A DNA stretch of 64,000 nucleotides from RXIX01 sp003989075 (GCA_029780415.1 JAKOYN010000117.1:1-64000), one strand, 5' to 3'. Counted from the first letter of the stretch, positions 7,686 to 18,422 are shown. Notes: generated by a model from the letters alone, not told the origin. Translations and numbers: made by a program.

Positions 7686-10663
7686 AGATGCGCTTGATCG
7701 TTGTATAACTGCCCGGCAGGACGCCGCCCAGCCTGTTGCAGCAGCCACTGTTCGACCTGCATGGCGGTCAGGGGCTGGCCGTAGTGGAAGCCCTGCACCC
7801 GGTCACAGCCGGCCGCACTGAGGAAATCACTCTGCGCCGGCGTTTCCACACCCTCGGCGATCACCTGATAGCGCAGGCTGTGGCCAAGGGCGATGATGGC
7901 GCGCGCGATAGCCGCCTCGTTTTCACTGTCGGGCAGGGCATTGACGAAACTGCGATCCAGCTTGATCTGATGAATCGGCAGGCGCTGCAGATGGCTCAGC
8001 GAGGACGGGCCAAGGCCAAAATTGCCAATCACCAGATTGATGCCGAGTTCGCGGGTGACGCGCAGCAACTCGGCCAGGTGCTCGGCCTCGCTGATCAGCA
8101 GATGCTCCGATACTTCCAGAGCCAGATAGCTGCCCGGCAGGCCGCTTTCCAGCAAAACCTGGCGCAGAGTGGTCACCAGATTGCCGCGCTGGATCTGTGC
8201 TGCCGACAGATTGACGGCGATCGTTCCAGCGTCCAGGCCGGCCGCGCGCCAAGCCTGGCGTTGCCGACAGGCCTGATGCAGCGCCCACTGGCCGATCGGT
8301 ACCATCAGGCCGGTTTCCTCGGCGACTTCGAGGAATGCAGCCGGCAGCAGCAGTCCGCGCTGCGGATGCTGCCAGCGCAGCAGCGCTTCGAAGCCGACAA
8401 TTGTCCCGCTGGCCAGATCGAGCTGTGGCTGGTAATGCAATAGGAATTGTCCAGCGTCCAGGGCGCGGCGCAATTCACCGTCCAGCGTCATCCGCTCCAG
8501 TACCCGCGCGGTCATTTCCGGATCGTAGAACTGGTAGGTGCCACGGCCATTGTTCTTAGCCCGGTACATGGCGGTATCGGCGTTCTGCAACAGCAGTTCG
8601 CTGGTGGTGCCATCGCGCGGATAGAGGCTGATACCAATACTGGCGCCAATAAACAGGCTCTGGCCGGTGAGGAGGAACGGTTCGTGCAGCGCCAATAGGA
8701 TCTTGTTGGCCAGGGTGCCGGCATCCTGATCATCGTCGAGGTCTTCAATCAGGATGGTGAATTCGTCGCCGCCGAGGCGGGCAATGGTGTCCTGCTGGCG
8801 CAGGAGGTGGCGCAGGCGCAGCGCTACGTCCTGCAGGAGCAGATCGCCGACGCCATGGCCGAGGGTATCGTTGATCTGCTTAAAGCGGTCGAGATCGAGA
8901 AACAGCAGGGCAAAGCGGCTGCACTGACGGGCGGCGCGGTGAATGGCCTGCCCGAGCCGGTCGGCAAGCAGCAGGCGGTTAGGCAGGCCGGTGAGCGGGT
9001 CGTGATGAGCAAGGTGATGCAGCTTGGCTTCCGATTGCTTGAGCTGGGTGATATCGGAGAACACGGCCACGAACTGGCTAATCTGGCCGCTATCGTCGCG
9101 GATGACGCTGATGCTCAGCCATTCCGGGAAGATTTCACCGCTGCGGCGCCGATTCCAGATTTCTCCCGACCAGCCACCGCGCTCGATGATTGCGTTCCAC
9201 ATGGTGCGATAGAAGACGGTATCGTGGCGGCCGGATTTAAGCAGGCTTGGATTCTGGCCGAGCACCTCCGCTTCGCCATAGCCGGTGATGCTCTGAAAGG
9301 CCTGATTGACGGCCAGGATGCGGTTATGCGCGTCGCTGATGATGATGCCTTCGCGGCTGCTCTCGAACACGACAGCGGCCTGGCGCAGTTTTTCCGCCGC
9401 CTGGCGCTGCGCAGTGGTGTCATTGAAATTCACCACCACGCCGAGCACCCGGCCATCGCGCAGCATCGGATGGGCGCGGTACTCGACCGAAAACGGCTGG
9501 CGATTGTCCACGCGCCAGAACAGATCATGCTCAACCTGTACCGGCTGGCCGCTGGCCAGCACCTGATGCATCGGGCAGTCCAGCCACGCCGGGGGATTCC
9601 CGTTCTGGTGAATCAGGGTGTGCAGGTGCTGGCCGAGCACAGCTTCGGCTGATTCAAGACCGAGCAGGGTCAACGCCGTCGGATTGCAGAAGATGCAATA
9701 GCCGTCGGGGTCGAGGCCGAAAATGCCCTCACCGGCGGAGTTGAGCAGCAGCCGCGCCCGCGCCTCGCTCTCGATCAGTGCGGTTTCGGCGCACTTGCGG
9801 GCGCTGATGTCGATCAGCGAGATCAGGGTCTGGCCGGTTTCCCGGATCGGGTTGATGTCGAGCAGGCCCCAGATCACCGTGCCATCCTGGCGGGTGAACG
9901 GCAGTTCGCATTCCCGGCCGAAAAAATCGTTCTCCGGGTTCTCCAGCCAGGCGGCATCCTGCAGCGGACTCTGGTGGGCGGCACCTACCAGTTGCCAGAA
10001 TGGCTGACCTTCGATGGAAGTGCGTTCCAGGCCAAACATGTCCACGGCGCGGGTATTGGCCATGGAAACCAGCCCGTCGGCCTCCAGGGTCAGCATGGCG
10101 GTGCCGGTACGCTCGAACAGGAAACGCAGCTGCTCGCTGCTTTCCATCAGGGCCTGGGTGCGCTGTGCAACCCGCTGTTCCAGCTCGCGATTGATCGCAG
10201 CCAATTCGCGATCGGTGCGCCGCGCCTGGCACAGGGTGCGCGCCATCTGGAAAATTTCATCACGGGTGAAGGGCTTGCGCAGCAGCACCGTGTGGTGGCC
10301 GAGGGTGTCCTGAATCTCGTCTACCCTGCAATCGGTAAAGGCGGTGACGATGACCACGTAAATGCCGTAGTCGAATTGGCGCAGGCGGCGCGCAGTCTCC
10401 AGGCCATCCCAACCCGGCGGCATGCGCATGTCGAGGAATACCACATCGAATGGCGCCGCCTCGGCCAGTGCCGCCTCGGCCAGTGCCAGCCCGATCTGGC
10501 CCTGCTGGGCGGTAGCCAGTTCAAAGCCTTCGCCGCGGCTAGGGGTGTTCAGCCCGGCCAGCGCCAGCAGCGCATCGCTCTCGTAGACTTGTGTGTGCAG
10601 GATGCTGCGATAGGTATCGAGCACGCCCTGATCATCATCAATTGCCAGTACCTTGCCGAGCAT
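7682..10663 (-). CDS. Response regulator with PAS, GGDEF and degenerate EAL domains
   Basis: Cytoplasmic c-di-GMP signalling protein of 993 residues. An N-terminal receiver (about 1-125) has the acidic pocket (VLAIDDD), phospho-acceptor VVFLDMRMP, switch Thr (VIVTAF) and Lys (LLRKPF), so it should accept phosphate. A short coiled coil and three PAS-type modules follow (about 165-545; the third has ILAVNQAFQSITGYGEAEVLGQNPSL split across its core). A GGDEF domain (about 550-705) is intact (ARLGGDEFTI) with an RQQD inhibitory site five residues upstream. The EAL domain (about 720-970) keeps EALLRW, NLSAAQ, EVSEH, KLDRSF and EGVET, but the usual DDFGTGYSS is GNFGLGPSS (residues 880-888), removing both metal-binding Asp. 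It is therefore predicted to be a diguanylate cyclase with a non-catalytic EAL. No histidine kinase is adjacent. Confidence 0.92.
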   Translation of the reverse strand: MLGKVLAIDDDQGVLDTYRSILHTQVYESDALLALAGLNTPSRGEGFELATAQQGQIGLALAEAALAEAAPFDVVFLDMRMPPGWDGLETARRLRQFDYGIYVVIVTAFTDCRVDEIQDTLGHHTVLLRKPFTRDEIFQMARTLCQARRTDRELAAINRELEQRVAQRTQALMESSEQLRFLFERTGTAMLTLEADGLVSMANTRAVDMFGLERTSIEGQPFWQLVGAAHQSPLQDAAWLENPENDFFGRECELPFTRQDGTVIWGLLDINPIRETGQTLISLIDISARKCAETALIESEARARLLLNSAGEGIFGLDPDGYCIFCNPTALTLLGLESAEAVLGQHLHTLIHQNGNPPAWLDCPMHQVLASGQPVQVEHDLFWRVDNRQPFSVEYRAHPMLRDGRVLGVVVNFNDTTAQRQAAEKLRQAAVVFESSREGIIISDAHNRILAVNQAFQSITGYGEAEVLGQNPSLLKSGRHDTVFYRTMWNAIIERGGWSGEIWNRRRSGEIFPEWLSISVIRDDSGQISQFVAVFSDITQLKQSEAKLHHLAHHDPLTGLPNRLLLADRLGQAIHRAARQCSRFALLFLDLDRFKQINDTLGHGVGDLLLQDVALRLRHLLRQQDTIARLGGDEFTILIEDLDDDQDAGTLANKILLALHEPFLLTGQSLFIGASIGISLYPRDGTTSELLLQNADTAMYRAKNNGRGTYQFYDPEMTARVLERMTLDGELRRALDAGQFLLHYQPQLDLASGTIVGFEALLRWQHPQRGLLLPAAFLEVAEETGLMVPIGQWALHQACRQRQAWRAAGLDAGTIAVNLSAAQIQRGNLVTTLRQVLLESGLPGSYLALEVSEHLLISEAEHLAELLRVTRELGINLVIGNFGLGPSSLSHLQRLPIHQIKLDRSFVNALPDSENEAAIARAIIALGHSLRYQVIAEGVETPAQSDFLSAAGCDRVQGFHYGQPLTAMQVEQWLLQQAGRRPAGQLYNDQAHL

Positions 10664-10941
10664 GACGCAAACGTCCTTATGCTACCTCGCGCTGGGCGAG
10701 GTCCAGGCTGCAGAAAGGATCGCGCGGATCATGGCGCTATCGATTTCGATAAACCGATGGCCAAACCGTAGGCGGTCGCTGCCCACATCTGCTTGCGTGG
10801 AGACGATGTCGAGACTGTCTTGGGATATATCGGAGAAGGGGGGGTGGGCGCCATGTCTGCGTACCTCGATATCGCCACGATCTGGAGTCGGGGTCTGAAA
10901 GAGGATACATCATAGCGCCGATAGCAGACTGCTGGCGACTT
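10664..10941. other. Gene-free stretch upstream of the GGDEF-EAL gene
   Basis: No supportable gene. Short open frames here lack family features and a good ribosome-binding site. This must contain the promoter and leader of the minus-strand response regulator gene, unless transcription enters from the PAP2 gene across the tandem repeat. I could not pick out a convincing -35/-10 pair. A small hairpin (CCTCGC / GCGAGG, around 10685-10701) sits about 20 bases upstream of the start codon and could affect translation. Confidence 0.4.
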
Positions 10942-11044
10942 CGACCAGCGAACCAGCGAACCAGCGAACCAGCGAACCAGCGAACCAGCGAACCAGCGAA
11001 CCAGCGAACCAGCGAACCAGCGAACCAGCGAACCAGCGAACCAG
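10942..11044. repeat. Tandem repeat: 12 perfect copies of CGAACCAG plus one imperfect copy
   Basis: Twelve uninterrupted copies of the octamer CGAACCAG occupy 10949-11044, preceded by a 7-base variant CGACCAG at 10942-10948. The array lies between the stop of the minus-strand PAP2 gene and the start of the minus-strand GGDEF-EAL gene, about 285 bases upstream of that start. It has no spacers, so it is not a CRISPR array. Perfect octamer arrays of this length can change copy number by slipped-strand mispairing. The location in a probable leader or promoter region raises the possibility of length-dependent expression, which is inference only. Confidence 0.97.
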
Positions 11045-11057
11045 CGGCCAGTGTGGC

Positions 11058-11594
11058 CTAGATGTGCAGCGTCAGGCTGGCCAAGCTTGCACCCAGCAGA
11101 ATACCGGCCAGCACATCGCTCGGATAATGCAGCCCGAGCACCAGCCGCGACAGTGCCACCAATACGGTGAACGGCAGCACCAGCCAGGCCAGCGCCGGAT
11201 AGTAGTACACGGCGATGATGCTGAACGATACCGCATGCAGGGTATGCCCAGAGGGGAAGCTGTATTCATCCAGCGGGGCCACTGAGGCGCGGATATGGTC
11301 GTGACGGGCGCAGGGCCGTGGCCGGGTGGTGCGGGCCTTGAGCCATTTATACAGAATCAGGGACAGCGCACCGACCAGCAGCATCCGCCCGACCACCGGC
11401 AGCGCCGCCGTTCCCTGCACCAGCAGCAGCGCCAGCATCAGCGTGTACCAGAACACGCCATCGCCCAGCCGGCTGACCAGCGCAAACAGGCGCTCCAGCT
11501 CGCGCCGGTGACTGGCGCGATTGAAGTGCAGGCACCAGACGATATCGAGTTCCGCCAGCCGCCGCAGTGGTGCGATTTCAAGCACTCGATGCAT
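11058..11594 (-). CDS. PAP2-superfamily membrane phosphatase
   Basis: Integral membrane acid phosphatase of the PAP2 family (phosphatidic acid, phosphatidylglycerophosphate or undecaprenyl-pyrophosphate phosphatases), 178 residues. All three catalytic signatures are present: KARTTRPRP (K-x6-RP), FPSGHTLHA (PSGH) and SRLVLGLHYPSD (SR-x5-H-x3-D). About five hydrophobic segments surround them, placing the active site at the periplasmic face. The ATG giving MHRVLEIAPL overlaps the end of the glycosyltransferase gene by 17 bases, so the two genes are almost certainly one transcript, pointing to lipid or lipid-linked glycan metabolism. A longer in-frame start inside the glycosyltransferase gene is less likely. 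The exact substrate cannot be read from the sequence. Confidence 0.88.
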   Translation of the reverse strand: MHRVLEIAPLRRLAELDIVWCLHFNRASHRRELERLFALVSRLGDGVFWYTLMLALLLVQGTAALPVVGRMLLVGALSLILYKWLKARTTRPRPCARHDHIRASVAPLDEYSFPSGHTLHAVSFSIIAVYYYPALAWLVLPFTVLVALSRLVLGLHYPSDVLAGILLGASLASLTLHI

Positions 11595-12792
11595 GTTCGA
11601 TCTCCTCGCGGACCGGTTGCAGATACCAGCGTTCCAGTTGCTCATGGATACGCTCCCAGTCAAACGCCATGACTGCCTGCCGGGCGGCCTGTCCCAGGGC
11701 GTGGATCAGCTCGGGGCGCTCGCCCAGATAGCGGGCAGCGGCAATGAAGCCGGCCGGGTCAGCGCAGTCCACCAGCCAGCCGTCCTGACCGTGACGGATG
11801 TGGTGACGGGCAGCGGCATAGTCGAAGGCCACCACCGCCAGCCCGCTGGCCATCGCTTCCAGCGTGACGTTGCCAAAGGTCTCGGTCAGGCTCGGAAACA
11901 GGAACAGATCGGCGGAGGCGTAATGCGCGGCCAGATCGGCACCGGTGCGCATGCCGGCAAAGAGAATGTCGGGATGCCGGGTGCGCAGCCGCGCCGCCAG
12001 CGGCCCATCGCCAACCAGCACCAGCCGCGCCGTTGGCCGGTGCTGGCGCAGCGCGGCGTAGGCATCCAGCACCAGTTGCAGGTTCTTTTCCGCCGCCAGC
12101 CGCCCCACCGATAGCACCACGGGATCATCCGCACCGGCGCCCCAGGCCCGACGCAGGGCCTGATCACGGCGTTGTGGCGTAAACAGCGCAGTGTCGATGC
12201 CGCGTCCCAGCACGCGCACCCGCTGAAAACCCAGCGTGCGCAGTTCATCAGCAAGCTGTCCGGTCGGAACCAGGGTGCAGTCGGCGCGGTTATGGAAGCG
12301 GCGCAGATAGGCGATGATCGCTTGTGCCAGCAGCCCGGCCCGGTAGTGGCGGCTATAGCCGTGAAAGTTGGTGTGGAAGTCGGAGAACACCCGCAGGCCC
12401 AGCCGGCGGGCCACGTGCAGCGCCGAACGGCTCAGCGGTCCTTCGGTGACCAGGTGCACGATGTCCGGCGGCGTTTGCCGCCAGCGTGTCAACAGGTGCC
12501 GCCCGGCGGGCAGGCCCAGGCGCAGTTGCGGATAAAACGGCAGCGGTACGCCCGGCAGCGGCACCACGTCCAGACGACCCGCCTTGTGCGCCACATCGCG
12601 ACCGTGCTGGCGGGGTCGCACCACCTGCACCGCATGGCCGCGCGCCAGCAGTCCATCAACCATCTGGCCAATGGTCATGGCCACGCCGTTGATTTCAGGC
12701 GGATAGGTTTCGGTGACCACGCTGATCCGCAAGCGCTGGCCGGCGGATGCGTAGGGTAGCGAAGAGTTCGAGGCAGCAGGGATTGCGATCAT
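11578..12792 (-). CDS. GT4-family glycosyltransferase
   Basis: Cytoplasmic or membrane-associated retaining glycosyltransferase of the GT-B fold, family GT4, 404 residues. The N-terminal domain begins LRISVVTETYPPEINGVAMT, typical of the MgtA/PimB-like or glycolipid-forming subgroup that moves sugars onto diacylglycerol or related acceptors. The C-terminal domain has the nucleotide-binding stretch VVLSVGRLAAEKNLQ, VLVGDGPL and the EX7E motif (ETFGNVTLEA). Membership of the diacylglycerol/phosphatidyl-inositol mannosyltransferase-like subgroup is inferred from the N-terminal pattern and from pairing with a PAP2 phosphatase in the same operon. Start is the ATG just upstream of MIAIPAASNSS; a later start is possible because the first 18 residues are not conserved in the family. 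Confidence 0.87.
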   Translation of the reverse strand: MIAIPAASNSSLPYASAGQRLRISVVTETYPPEINGVAMTIGQMVDGLLARGHAVQVVRPRQHGRDVAHKAGRLDVVPLPGVPLPFYPQLRLGLPAGRHLLTRWRQTPPDIVHLVTEGPLSRSALHVARRLGLRVFSDFHTNFHGYSRHYRAGLLAQAIIAYLRRFHNRADCTLVPTGQLADELRTLGFQRVRVLGRGIDTALFTPQRRDQALRRAWGAGADDPVVLSVGRLAAEKNLQLVLDAYAALRQHRPTARLVLVGDGPLAARLRTRHPDILFAGMRTGADLAAHYASADLFLFPSLTETFGNVTLEAMASGLAVVAFDYAAARHHIRHGQDGWLVDCADPAGFIAAARYLGERPELIHALGQAARQAVMAFDWERIHEQLERWYLQPVREEIEHASSA

Positions 12793-12880
12793 GCCGGCAC
12801 TATCGCCGGCGGATGCAAAATTATGATGAAAAACGCGTGATGATCACATGACAGGCCACTGCCGTTGCCAGAAACTCCAC

Positions 12881-14182
12881 TCAGGCCCGGCCCGGTTCGA
12901 TGGGGGGTTCAGCAGCGGTTTCAGTCGGGCTTTCCATCCACGCCCGGAAGCGGGTCAGCAGCCACAGCCCCGGCACGGTGGCGGCCATGCAGAACAGGAA
13001 GAATCCTTCCCAGCCCAGCCATTCGGCCAGATAACCGGTCGGCGTGTTGACGATCACCCGGGGCACGCCCATCAAGCTGCTGAGCAGGGCGTATTGGGTG
13101 GCGGTGAACTTGCGATTGGTCAGGGTAGCCATGAAGGCGACATAGGCCGTAGTGGCCATGCCGCTGAACAGGTTCTCGCTGCTGATTGCCAGCGCCAGCG
13201 CCGGCAGATTATGGCCAAGCCGGGCCAGGATCACGAAGCCGATCAGGCCGATTGCCTGCAAAATGCCAAAGGTCCACAGGGCGCGGTACAGGCCCATGCG
13301 CAGCATCAGCACACCACCGAGCAGCCCGCCAATCACCGTCGCCCAGAAGCCAAACAGTTTGACCACGGTGCCGATTTCGGTCTTGCTAAAGCCCAGATCC
13401 AGATAGAACGGCGTGGTCATCTGGCTGGACATCATCTCGCCGACCTTGTACAGCAGCACGAACAGCAGAATCAGCAGCGCATCCTGACGGGAAAAGTATT
13501 CGGCAAAGGGTTGCACGACTGCCTCGCGCAGGCTGCGCGGCGTGCCCACAGCCACCGGTGGCTCGACGCATAGCAGCGTGGTCAGCAGTCCAGGCAGCAT
13601 TGCCAGGGCCATCACCGCGTACACCGCCGCGAACGGGATGAAATCGGCCAGGATCAGCCCGCCACCCGATGAGAGCAGCAGGCCGATCCGGTAGCCGTTG
13701 ACATACAGCGATGCGCCTAGACCCTGCTCGGCATCGCTCAGCGACTCGCGGCGATAGGCATCGATCACGATGTCCTGCGAGGCCGAGAAGAATGCGACCA
13801 GGAATGCCGCCACGGTGACGCCGGGCAGGCTGATGCGCGGATCGGCCAGGCCCAGCCCGGCGATAGCCGCGATCAGCGCGATCTGGATCAGCAGCAGCCA
13901 GCCGCGCCGCCGACCCATGCCGCCAATGGGCGCGAAGCGATCCAGCAGCGGCGCCCAGAGAAATTTCAGCGTGTAGGGCAGGCCGACCAGCGCGAACAGG
14001 CCAATGGTGCCCAGATCAACCCCGGCTTCCTTCAGCCAGGCCTGCAGCACCGAACCGGTCGCGAGCAGCAGCGGCAGGCCAGAGGAAAACCCCATCAGCA
14101 GCGCGGTGAGCATCCGCCCACTGCAGACCGTGCGCAGAATCCCGCGGCCAGCCTGAGCGAAGGTCTTAGAAGACATAGTCAT
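12881..14182 (-). CDS. ampG: AmpG-like MFS permease (muropeptide transporter)
   Basis: Major facilitator superfamily inner-membrane protein of 433 residues, resembling AmpG, which imports GlcNAc-anhydroMurNAc peptides during cell-wall recycling. Typical features are LLMGFSSGLPLLLATGSVLQAWL at the first helix, the intracellular loop FLWAPLLDRFAPIG followed by MGRRRGWLL, and FFSASQDIVIDAYRRE. About 12 hydrophobic segments are visible. E. coli AmpG is longer (491), while shorter AmpG/AmpP homologues of about this length exist. The start overlaps the exonuclease III gene end (TTATGACTATGTCTTCTAA region), so the two are co-transcribed; a second ATG two codons on is an alternative. No ampR, ampC or nagZ is adjacent, so substrate is by family only. 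Confidence 0.83.
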   Translation of the reverse strand: MTMSSKTFAQAGRGILRTVCSGRMLTALLMGFSSGLPLLLATGSVLQAWLKEAGVDLGTIGLFALVGLPYTLKFLWAPLLDRFAPIGGMGRRRGWLLLIQIALIAAIAGLGLADPRISLPGVTVAAFLVAFFSASQDIVIDAYRRESLSDAEQGLGASLYVNGYRIGLLLSSGGGLILADFIPFAAVYAVMALAMLPGLLTTLLCVEPPVAVGTPRSLREAVVQPFAEYFSRQDALLILLFVLLYKVGEMMSSQMTTPFYLDLGFSKTEIGTVVKLFGFWATVIGGLLGGVLMLRMGLYRALWTFGILQAIGLIGFVILARLGHNLPALALAISSENLFSGMATTAYVAFMATLTNRKFTATQYALLSSLMGVPRVIVNTPTGYLAEWLGWEGFFLFCMAATVPGLWLLTRFRAWMESPTETAAEPPIEPGRA

Positions 14183-14939
14183 AATCCAGGGTCAGCGGTG
14201 CATGATCGGAAAAGCGCTGGTCGCGGTAAATGGCAGCGGCGCGCACCGTGTCGGCCAGGCTGGGCGTAATCACCTGATAATCAATGCGCCAGCCGACATT
14301 CTTTTCCCAGGCGCGGCCCCGGTTCGACCACCAGGTGTACTGCTCGGGATCGGGATTGATGACCCGGAAGGCGTCCACCCAGCCCAGCGCACCGAACAGT
14401 TGATCCATCCAGGCCCGTTCTTCAGGCAGAAAGCCGGAGTGGTCGCGGTTGGCGCGCCAGTTCTTCAGGTCGATTTCCCGATGGGCGATGTTCCAGTCAC
14501 CGCAGAGAATGCAATCGCGGCCACTGGCGCGCAGCGTTCGCAGTGGCTCAAGCAGTCGCGCCAGGAACTCGAACTTGACCGCCTGCCGTTCCGGACGCGA
14601 TGAACCGGATGGCAGATACAGCGATACCACGCTGAGCGGGCCAAAGCGTGCTTCCAGCCAGCGCCCTTCGTGGTCACATTCCGGCCAGCCCAGCCCGGTC
14701 AGTACGGCATCCGGCTCCCGACGGGCATACAGCGCCACACCGCTATAACCCTTGCGCGCGGCATCGTGGTAGTAAACGTGGTAGCCAGCCGGGGCGTAGA
14801 GCGCAGCGGGCAACTGCTGTTCCTGGGCTTTGGTTTCCTGCAGACAGACCAGATCGGCGTTCTGCGTGTCCAGCCAGTCGAGAAAACCCTTGCGGACCGC
14901 AGCACGAATACCGTTGGCGTTGAAGGTGATGACCCGCAT
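14166..14939 (-). CDS. xth: Exonuclease III-family AP endonuclease at the crc position
   Basis: Member of the exonuclease III / AP endonuclease family (257 residues), a Mg-dependent enzyme that cuts 5' of abasic sites and digests duplex DNA 3'-5'. Catalytic motifs are intact: FNANGIRAA, QETKAQ (metal-binding Glu), LPSGSS, GDWNIAHREIDLKNW (Asp/Asn pair) and the C-terminal SDHAPLTLDYD. The gene is divergent from pyrE, the arrangement held by crc in Pseudomonas, and overall similarity to Crc is visible (NGI.AA..KG, QNAD..CLQ, FLAPERAW-like FLPEERAW, GWR.DYQV.TP). Crc has lost catalytic residues that are kept here, so DNA repair is the likely role. Start is the ATG giving MRVITFNANG, matching the family start. 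Overlaps the ampG-like gene downstream. Confidence 0.9.
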   Translation of the reverse strand: MRVITFNANGIRAAVRKGFLDWLDTQNADLVCLQETKAQEQQLPAALYAPAGYHVYYHDAARKGYSGVALYARREPDAVLTGLGWPECDHEGRWLEARFGPLSVVSLYLPSGSSRPERQAVKFEFLARLLEPLRTLRASGRDCILCGDWNIAHREIDLKNWRANRDHSGFLPEERAWMDQLFGALGWVDAFRVINPDPEQYTWWSNRGRAWEKNVGWRIDYQVITPSLADTVRAAAIYRDQRFSDHAPLTLDYDYVF

Positions 14940-15068
14940 CGTGGTTCGTTTCAGTCCTGGTCGTGTTGAAATGAGGTATTCAAGCCCGGCTGGCAAAGCG
15001 GCTAGGCTATCATAACCCTGCTCAATCCCAACCCATCCCAGCCCGTGTTAACAGGGGGCCTCAGTACC

Positions 15069-15719
15069 ATGCAGGACTATCAGCGGGAATTTCTCGATTT
15101 CGCCATCGGGCGCGGCGTGCTGCGCTTTGGTGAGTTCACTCTCAAGTCCGGGCGGGTCAGCCCGTATTTTTTCAATGCCGGCCTGTTCGACAGCGGCGCG
15201 GTGCTGGCGCGGCTGGGCTGCTATTACGCGGCGGCGATCACCGCCACTGCAATCCAGTTCGATACCCTGTTCGGTCCGGCCTACAAGGGGATTCCGCTGG
15301 TCACCGCAACCGCCATTGCCCTGGCCGAGCATGAGGATCGCGATACGCCCTGGTGCTTTAACCGTAAGGAAGTCAAGGATCACGGCGAGGGCGGGCAACT
15401 GGTCGGTGCGCCTTTGCGCGGCCGGGTGCTGATCATCGACGACGTGATCACTGCGGGTACCGCCGTGCGCGAAACGTTGAACCTGCTGGCCGAATACTGC
15501 GCGACTCCGGCGGGTGTGCTGATTGCCCTGGATCGTCAGGAACGGGGTCAGGGCGAACTGTCGGCAGTGCAGGAAGTGGAGCGCGCCTGTGGCATCAAGG
15601 TTACCGCCATCGTCACGCTGGATGATCTGCTGCAGTATCTGAGCGAGCGTCCGGAGTACGCAGCGCAGCGGGCGCTGATTCACGCCTATCGGGAACGCTA
15701 CGGCATCACCGTAGCTTGA
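15069..15719 (+). CDS. pyrE: Orotate phosphoribosyltransferase
   Basis: Cytoplasmic enzyme converting orotate and PRPP to OMP, the fifth step of de novo pyrimidine synthesis. At 216 residues it matches E. coli PyrE (213). Visible are FTLKSGRVSPYFFN near the N-terminus, FGPAYKGIPL, YNRKE-like CFNRKEVKDHGEGG (catalytic loop with Lys and His), and the PRPP-binding motif VLIIDDVITAGTAVRE. Start is the ATG giving MQDYQREFLDFA, which matches the family; an upstream in-frame start is unlikely. Transcribed alone, divergent from the exonuclease III gene and ending in a strong hairpin. Confidence 0.97.
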   Translation: MQDYQREFLDFAIGRGVLRFGEFTLKSGRVSPYFFNAGLFDSGAVLARLGCYYAAAITATAIQFDTLFGPAYKGIPLVTATAIALAEHEDRDTPWCFNRKEVKDHGEGGQLVGAPLRGRVLIIDDVITAGTAVRETLNLLAEYCATPAGVLIALDRQERGQGELSAVQEVERACGIKVTAIVTLDDLLQYLSERPEYAAQRALIHAYRERYGITVA

Positions 15720-15723
15720 GATC

Positions 15724-15753
15724 CTGCCCCCTCCCGCAGTTGGGAGAGGGCAG
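15724..15753. terminator. Hairpin between convergent pyrE and hppA
   Basis: A 12-bp stem with one mismatch (CTGCCCCCTCCC / GGGAGAGGGCAG) and six-base loop GCAGTT, four bases after the pyrE stop and 25 bases after the hppA stop on the other strand. It fits a bidirectional terminator for the two convergent genes, but neither side shows a clear U-tract, so it could instead protect the 3' ends. The arms resemble the widespread CCCTCTCCC-type intergenic palindromes of gammaproteobacteria. Confidence 0.6.
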
Positions 15754-15777
15754 GCACAGGCTGGGTCAGGCTGGGCT

Positions 15778-17820
<2,043 letters not shown>

Positions 17821-17990
17821 AAAGTTCCCCCACGGTTTACAGGAAATTGGCCCGCCGCGCTGCGCGGTGGCCAAGCGTGGTCAATAATGGATCAGGTTGC
17901 CACCGGCCCGGCCCTTATGATCCCCCGGTCCGGGGCGGCGGCTATCATCACCAGAACCACCGACATAACCCTAGCGGGAGAACACCAAAA

Positions 17991-18422
17991 ATGAAATGCA
18001 AACACTACATGATGTCCGCGCCCACCGCCGTGCTCGACACCGCGCCGCTTTCGGAAGCGGTGGCCATCATGGTCCGCAAGCACATGCAGGATCTGATGGT
18101 GGTCAACGAGGCCGGCGAGTTCATCGGTACCATTACCTCCTTCGTGCTCAGCAAGATCCTGACCCCGACCGAGCCACAAAGCGCCGAGGATGCCGAGCGT
18201 GAAACCGCCGAGGATGTCGATAACCGCCTGATTCCGCACCTGCACCGCAAGGTGGTCGAATTCGTCGATCACGCCCACCCGGTGGTCGATCCGGAGGCGC
18301 CGCTGTCCGAGGCGCTGCACCTGTTCGCCGCCGGCTATTTGCGGCTGCCGGTGGTCGATGCCGATCGCAAGCTGGTCGGCGCGCTGTCCTCGCTGACCAT
18401 TCTGCGCCGTTTCCGCTTCTAG
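17991..18422 (+). CDS. CBS-domain pair protein
   Basis: Small cytoplasmic protein of 143 residues made of two CBS domains (about 5-55 and 90-143), separated by an acidic linker (PTEPQSAEDAERETAEDVD). CBS pairs bind adenosine nucleotides and act as energy or ion-strength sensors. Motif-like segments are MSAPTAVLDTAPLSEAVAIM, MVVNEAGEFIGTIT, and LRLPVVDADRKLVGALS. GGGAG ten bases upstream supports the start MKCKHYMMSAP. It stands alone beside hppA, transcribed divergently. A regulatory partner is not evident. Confidence 0.82.
   Translation: MKCKHYMMSAPTAVLDTAPLSEAVAIMVRKHMQDLMVVNEAGEFIGTITSFVLSKILTPTEPQSAEDAERETAEDVDNRLIPHLHRKVVEFVDHAHPVVDPEAPLSEALHLFAAGYLRLPVVDADRKLVGALSSLTILRRFRF

Noticed and set aside
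10949..11044. Possible CRISPR array
   Set aside because: Repeat units are 8 bases and directly adjoining, with no spacers and no cas genes nearby.
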